From NCBI GenBank assembly GCA_025964455.1, contig JAOPYU010000062.1:1-6336 (forward strand): a DNA stretch of 6,336 nucleotides, in the 5' to 3' direction. Below, piece after piece: positions 4,941 through 6,336 of this stretch. Both the position numbers and the translations under genes were made by a program. The notes below the pieces were generated by a model. It did no database searches and had not been told where the DNA came from. It worked only from the letters and a program-made list of their open reading frames with translations. Numbering within the stretch: the stretch's first letter is position 1; every line of letters begins with the position of its first letter. Source of the stretch: Thermoleophilia bacterium (GTDB lineage: Bacteria; Actinomycetota; Thermoleophilia; Gaiellales; SKUG01).

Positions 4941-6336
4941 GTGCGATCCCCCGACCCGATCATCGCCAGGCCGAGCTCCTGCTCGCCGACACGACCACCC
5001 TCGAACTCGGCGACGATCTCGCCCTCGAAGATGACCACGATGCGGTCCGCGAGCGAGAGCACCTCCTGCATCTCGAGTGACACGAGCAGCACGGCGGTGC
5101 CGGCGTCGCGCTCCTCCACGAGGCGCTTGTGGATGAACTCGATCGCGCCGATGTCGACGCCGCGCGTCGGCTGCGCGGCGATCAGCAGCTTCGGGTCGCG
5201 CTGGATCTCGCGCGCGATCACGAGCTTCTGCTGGTTGCCGCCCGAGAGCGACCCGGCGCGCGAGCCGATGCCGGCGCCCGTGCGCACGTCGTACATGTCG
5301 ACGAGCATCTGCGCGCGCTCGGCGCTCGCCGCGCGATCGATGATGCCGTGGCGCACGATGTCGGGCTTGTCCCAGTCGTGCAGGATCGAGTTCTCGCGCA
5401 GGTCGAAATCCACGACCATCCCGCGCCGCAGGCGGTCCTGCGGGATGTGCCCCAGCCCGGCGTCGCTGATCTCGTGCGGTGTCAGTCCCGTGATGACCTC
5501 GCCGTCGAGGGTGATCTCGCCGGCCTCGATCTTGCGCAGTCCGGCGATCGCGTCGACCAGCTCTTCCTGCCCGTTGCCGTCGATGCCCGCGAGGGCGACG
5601 ATCTCGCCTGCGTGGACCTCGAAGGTCGCGCCGCGCACGGCGTCGAGCAGGCGATCGTCCTTGACCCACAGGTTCTCGAGCTGTAGCACGGGGCGCTCGG
5701 GGATGCTCTCGGTCTTCTCGACCCGCAGCAGGACGGGGCGGCCCACCATCATCTGCGCGATGGTCTCGTCCGTCTGCCCCTCGACCGGCACGGTGCCGAC
5801 CATCTCGCCACGGCGCAGCACGGAGATGCGGTCGGCGATGGACAGCACCTCCTTGAGCTTGTGGGTGATCATGATGATCGACATGCCCTCGTCGCGCAGG
5901 GTCCGGATCACCCCGAGCAGCTCCTCGATCTCCTGCGGCGTCAGCACCGCCGTGGGCTCGTCGAGGATCAGGATGCGCGCCTTGCGGTAGAGCGCCTTGA
6001 GGATCTCGGCGCGCTGCTGCTGGCCGACGGTGATGTCCATCACGCGCGCCGTCGGATCGACCTTGAGGCCGTAGCGGTCGCTCAGCTCGCGCACACGCTC
6101 CTCGGCGGCCTTCATGTCGAGGGTCATGCCCTGCGTTGGCTCGTCGGCGAGCACGATGTTCTCGGCCACGGTGAACACCGGGATCAGCATGAAGTGCTGG
6201 TGCACCATGCCGATCCCCAGGTCGATCGCGTGGCGCGGACCGTTGATCTCGACCGGACGGCCGTCCATGGAGATCTGGCCCTCGGTCGGCGCCAGCAGGC
6301 CGTAGAGCATGTTCATCAGCGTGGACTTGCCGGCGC
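4937..6336 (-). CDS. nucleoside/BMP-type ABC transporter ATPase with two ABC domains (partial, N-terminus outside the window)
   Basis: This cytoplasmic energising subunit carries two fused ABC domains, as in NupO and RbsA-type ATPases. The 465 visible residues start inside Walker A (AGKSTL, 1-6), so about 35-45 N-terminal residues are missing. Domain 1 shows the Q-loop in GMVHQHF (Q46), a family-type signature VGQQQR (103-108), Walker B ILILDEP (121-127) and the switch histidine in ITHK (H158). Domain 2 keeps the signature LSGGNQQK (363-370) but is otherwise degenerate: its P-loop reads GIDGNGQEEL (250-259) without GK[ST], Walker B is LLIAAQP (383-389) without the Asp-Glu pair, and the switch histidine is replaced by serine (VSLEM, S419). 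This asymmetry is usual in the family and implies one composite hydrolytic site. Its TGA (4939-4937) overlaps the GTG of the first permease. The substrate-binding lipoprotein gene is expected upstream, outside the window. Confidence 0.95.
   Translation of the reverse strand, partial: AGKSTLMNMLYGLLAPTEGQISMDGRPVEINGPRHAIDLGIGMVHQHFMLIPVFTVAENIVLADEPTQGMTLDMKAAEERVRELSDRYGLKVDPTARVMDITVGQQQRAEILKALYRKARILILDEPTAVLTPQEIEELLGVIRTLRDEGMSIIMITHKLKEVLSIADRISVLRRGEMVGTVPVEGQTDETIAQMMVGRPVLLRVEKTESIPERPVLQLENLWVKDDRLLDAVRGATFEVHAGEIVALAGIDGNGQEELVDAIAGLRKIEAGEITLDGEVITGLTPHEISDAGLGHIPQDRLRRGMVVDFDLRENSILHDWDKPDIVRHGIIDRAASAERAQMLVDMYDVRTGAGIGSRAGSLSGGNQQKLVIAREIQRDPKLLIAAQPTRGVDIGAIEFIHKRLVEERDAGTAVLLVSLEMQEVLSLADRIVVIFEGEIVAEFEGGRVGEQELGLAMIGSGDRT

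Noticed and set aside
4941..5669. Upstream extension of the first permease frame by more than 240 codons, which could look like a fusion protein
   Set aside because: The extension lies wholly within the ATPase gene in another frame and translates to Arg-rich nonsense. The permease family N-terminus starts at the GTG at 4940, with an SD-like GGGGGA ahead of it.
3846..5990. A 714-codon open frame on the plus strand opposite the permease and ATPase genes
   Set aside because: It is antisense to three genes with clear family motifs and is rich in Arg, His and Asp with no domain I recognise. Long stop-free antisense frames are expected at this GC content.
1..6336. CRISPR arrays, insertion sequences, tRNA/rRNA genes, inteins, riboswitches or a defence-type gene cluster
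   Set aside because: No regularly spaced repeats, transposase motifs or RNA gene signatures were seen. Coding density is nearly complete with ordinary housekeeping and transport families, and both gaps are under 135 nt.

Overview
The window is a GC-rich, densely packed bacterial segment in which every gene I can support lies on the minus strand, so transcription runs from position 6336 down to position 1. The base composition, an actinobacterial SOS box, frequent GTG starts and 4-bp stop/start overlaps point to Actinomycetota. The neighbourhood is an HTH/transmembrane RodZ-like gene, then cinA, then recA, with no pgsA or clgR between them. With the RodZ-like N-terminus beginning MFELGNNLREAR, this makes me lean to the class Thermoleophilia. 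That placement is inference, not proof.

In transcription order the window starts inside an ABC transporter operon. It holds a duplicated-domain ATPase (4937-6336, missing its first few dozen residues beyond the window edge), a first permease (3840-4940, GTG start) and a second permease (2962-3843). The three genes are joined by 4-bp overlaps (GTGA, then ATGA). Family signatures match the nucleoside/BMP-type importers of the B. subtilis NupNOPQ kind. The substrate-binding lipoprotein is not in view and would be expected just upstream. A 118-nt gap (2844-2961) with a perfect inverted repeat follows.

Next comes a two-gene unit: a RodZ-like membrane protein with a cytoplasmic helix-turn-helix domain (2262-2843), then cinA (964-2265), again joined by an ATGA overlap. 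A 131-nt gap (833-963) separates cinA from recA (1-832, C-terminal end beyond the window). The gap carries a near-perfect actinobacterial LexA/SOS box, a strong Shine-Dalgarno for a GTG start, and a short element resembling the upstream half of the LexA-independent RecA-NDp (PafBC) promoter.

Functionally the window is a nucleoside-uptake operon next to a conserved cell-shape/NAD-repair/DNA-repair cluster. I see no mobile element, CRISPR array, RNA gene or convincing undescribed system. The observations most worth checking are regulatory: the dual damage-response signals ahead of recA, and a possible leaderless start for the RodZ-like gene.
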